From: an uncultured Clostridia bacterium | GTDB lineage: Bacteria > Bacillota > Clostridia > Oscillospirales > CAG-272 | NCBI GenBank assembly: GCA_937894775.1 | Contig: CALAXC010000277.1 | Location: forward strand, 1-7,508 | Direction: 5' to 3' | DNA: 7,508 bases | Shown: positions 7,328 through 7,508 of the stretch, in pieces | Position numbering within the stretch: position 1 is the stretch's first letter | How the letters are laid out: every line of letters starts with the position of its first letter | The notes under the pieces: model-generated | What the model saw: only the letters and a program-made list of their open reading frames with translations | What the model was told of the DNA's origin: nothing | Databases searched by the model: none | Program-made: the position numbers and the translations under genes

Positions 7328-7508
7328 ATATACAGATATAACAGCGATTACTTAGGTAATTGGTTCGGTATATAATAATCCAGCTTTATTAGATTATACC
7401 GATAAATATTCTATTAATGAAGAGGATTTTCCAGATGATTTTCATAGAATTGCTTTTGGTGCGATTTATAAATTACACGAGCAGAATATGTATAAAATCA
7501 GTTTGGAA
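7317..7508 (+). CDS. Phage DnaB-like replicative helicase, N-terminus only, with an in-frame TAG at codon 13
   Basis: The gene runs off the window; 64 codons are present. The sequence matches the N-terminal domain pattern of DnaB-type helicases: a short leader (SSKYTDITAIT), then VIGSVYNNPALLD, then the EEDFPDDFHRIAFGAIYKLHE block. This is equivalent to the VLG-x-hydrophobic segment followed by the DF...HR..F.AI..L block of bacterial DnaB. In phage relatives a Gln typically precedes VIG, exactly where TAG stands. DnaB is the hexameric 5'-3' helicase that opens the replication fork and binds primase through this domain. The Walker motifs of the motor domain would lie beyond the window. The start overlaps the upstream gene by 11 bases, implying one transcript. 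If TAG were a stop, the product would be a 12-residue peptide. Confidence in the family is moderate because only the N-domain is seen. Confidence 0.75.
7353..7355 (+). other. In-frame TAG codon in the DnaB-like gene, probable reassigned amber (Gln)
   Basis: TAG is codon 13, between AIT and VIGSVY. The frame is open for 51 further codons to the window end. The equivalent position in phage DnaB relatives is, as I recall, glutamine (ITQVIG). The bases around it differ from those around the TAG at 7013, so no shared readthrough signal is visible. Confidence 0.75.

Noticed and set aside
7013..7355. The two TAG codons as ordinary nonsense mutations (pseudogenes)
   Set aside because: Both frames are otherwise intact, have good ribosome sites, and show only TAG and no TAA, TGA or frameshift. 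Decay would be expected to leave mixed lesions. Not fully excluded from 700 bases.
7013..7355. Programmed stop-codon readthrough
   Set aside because: The bases following the two TAGs differ (ATA and GTA), there is no obvious downstream hairpin, and it would be needed twice, including at codon 13 of a helicase.
1..7508. CRISPR arrays, tRNA genes, insertion sequences or riboswitches
   Set aside because: No regularly spaced repeats, cloverleaf-like segments, transposase frames or leader structures were seen on either strand.

Overview
The window has two parts of different character. The left part (about 1-6390) looks like a chromosome of a low-to-medium-GC Firmicute, probably a Clostridia-type gut anaerobe. 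The right part (about 6710-7508, with a likely extension back to about 6400) looks like the replication region of a phage or prophage. The host assignment rests on the AddAB-type recombination nuclease, the iron-sulfur AddB and the general protein style. No rRNA or other taxonomic marker is present.

Left part, all on the + strand and tightly packed: the 3' end of a QueG-like double [4Fe-4S] protein (1-546), overlapping by ATGA the start of addB (543-3788), then addA (from 3800), 11 bases further on. AddA and AddB together form the helicase-nuclease that resects double-strand breaks for RecA loading, the Firmicutes counterpart of RecBCD. AddB looks complete, with Walker A, nuclease motif and four Fe-S cysteines. 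AddA has all its helicase motifs, but its homology stops just after motif VI. The C-terminal nuclease domain is missing and is replaced by about 100 residues that do not look like AddA. They resemble the C-terminal end of a phage P-loop nucleotide-binding (Sak4-like) protein, fused in frame.

Right part: after the stop of this fused frame comes a strong hairpin terminator (6714-6736). It abuts a near-consensus promoter (TTGACT, 17 bp, TATAAT with TGn). Then come two AT-rich phage-type genes. One is a small CxxC/HxxC zinc-binding protein (6800-7327) and the other is the N-terminus of a DnaB-like replicative helicase (7317 to the window end). Each has one in-frame TAG (7013-7015 and 7353-7355), and the reading frame and family character continue straight through it. 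At both places glutamine is the residue expected from related proteins as I recall them, so the simplest reading is a phage that reads TAG as glutamine (genetic code 15). The host-like addB, by contrast, ends at a TAG that must act as a stop. The window therefore appears to join DNA that uses two different genetic codes.

The main points of interest are the TAG recoding and the chimeric addA. Whether the join is real (integration or recombination) or an assembly chimera cannot be settled from the sequence alone. A junction inside a phage replication module, with no integrase or visible att site, makes an artefact quite possible. There is no gene-free stretch over 300 bases, and I saw no tRNA, rRNA, CRISPR or insertion sequence.
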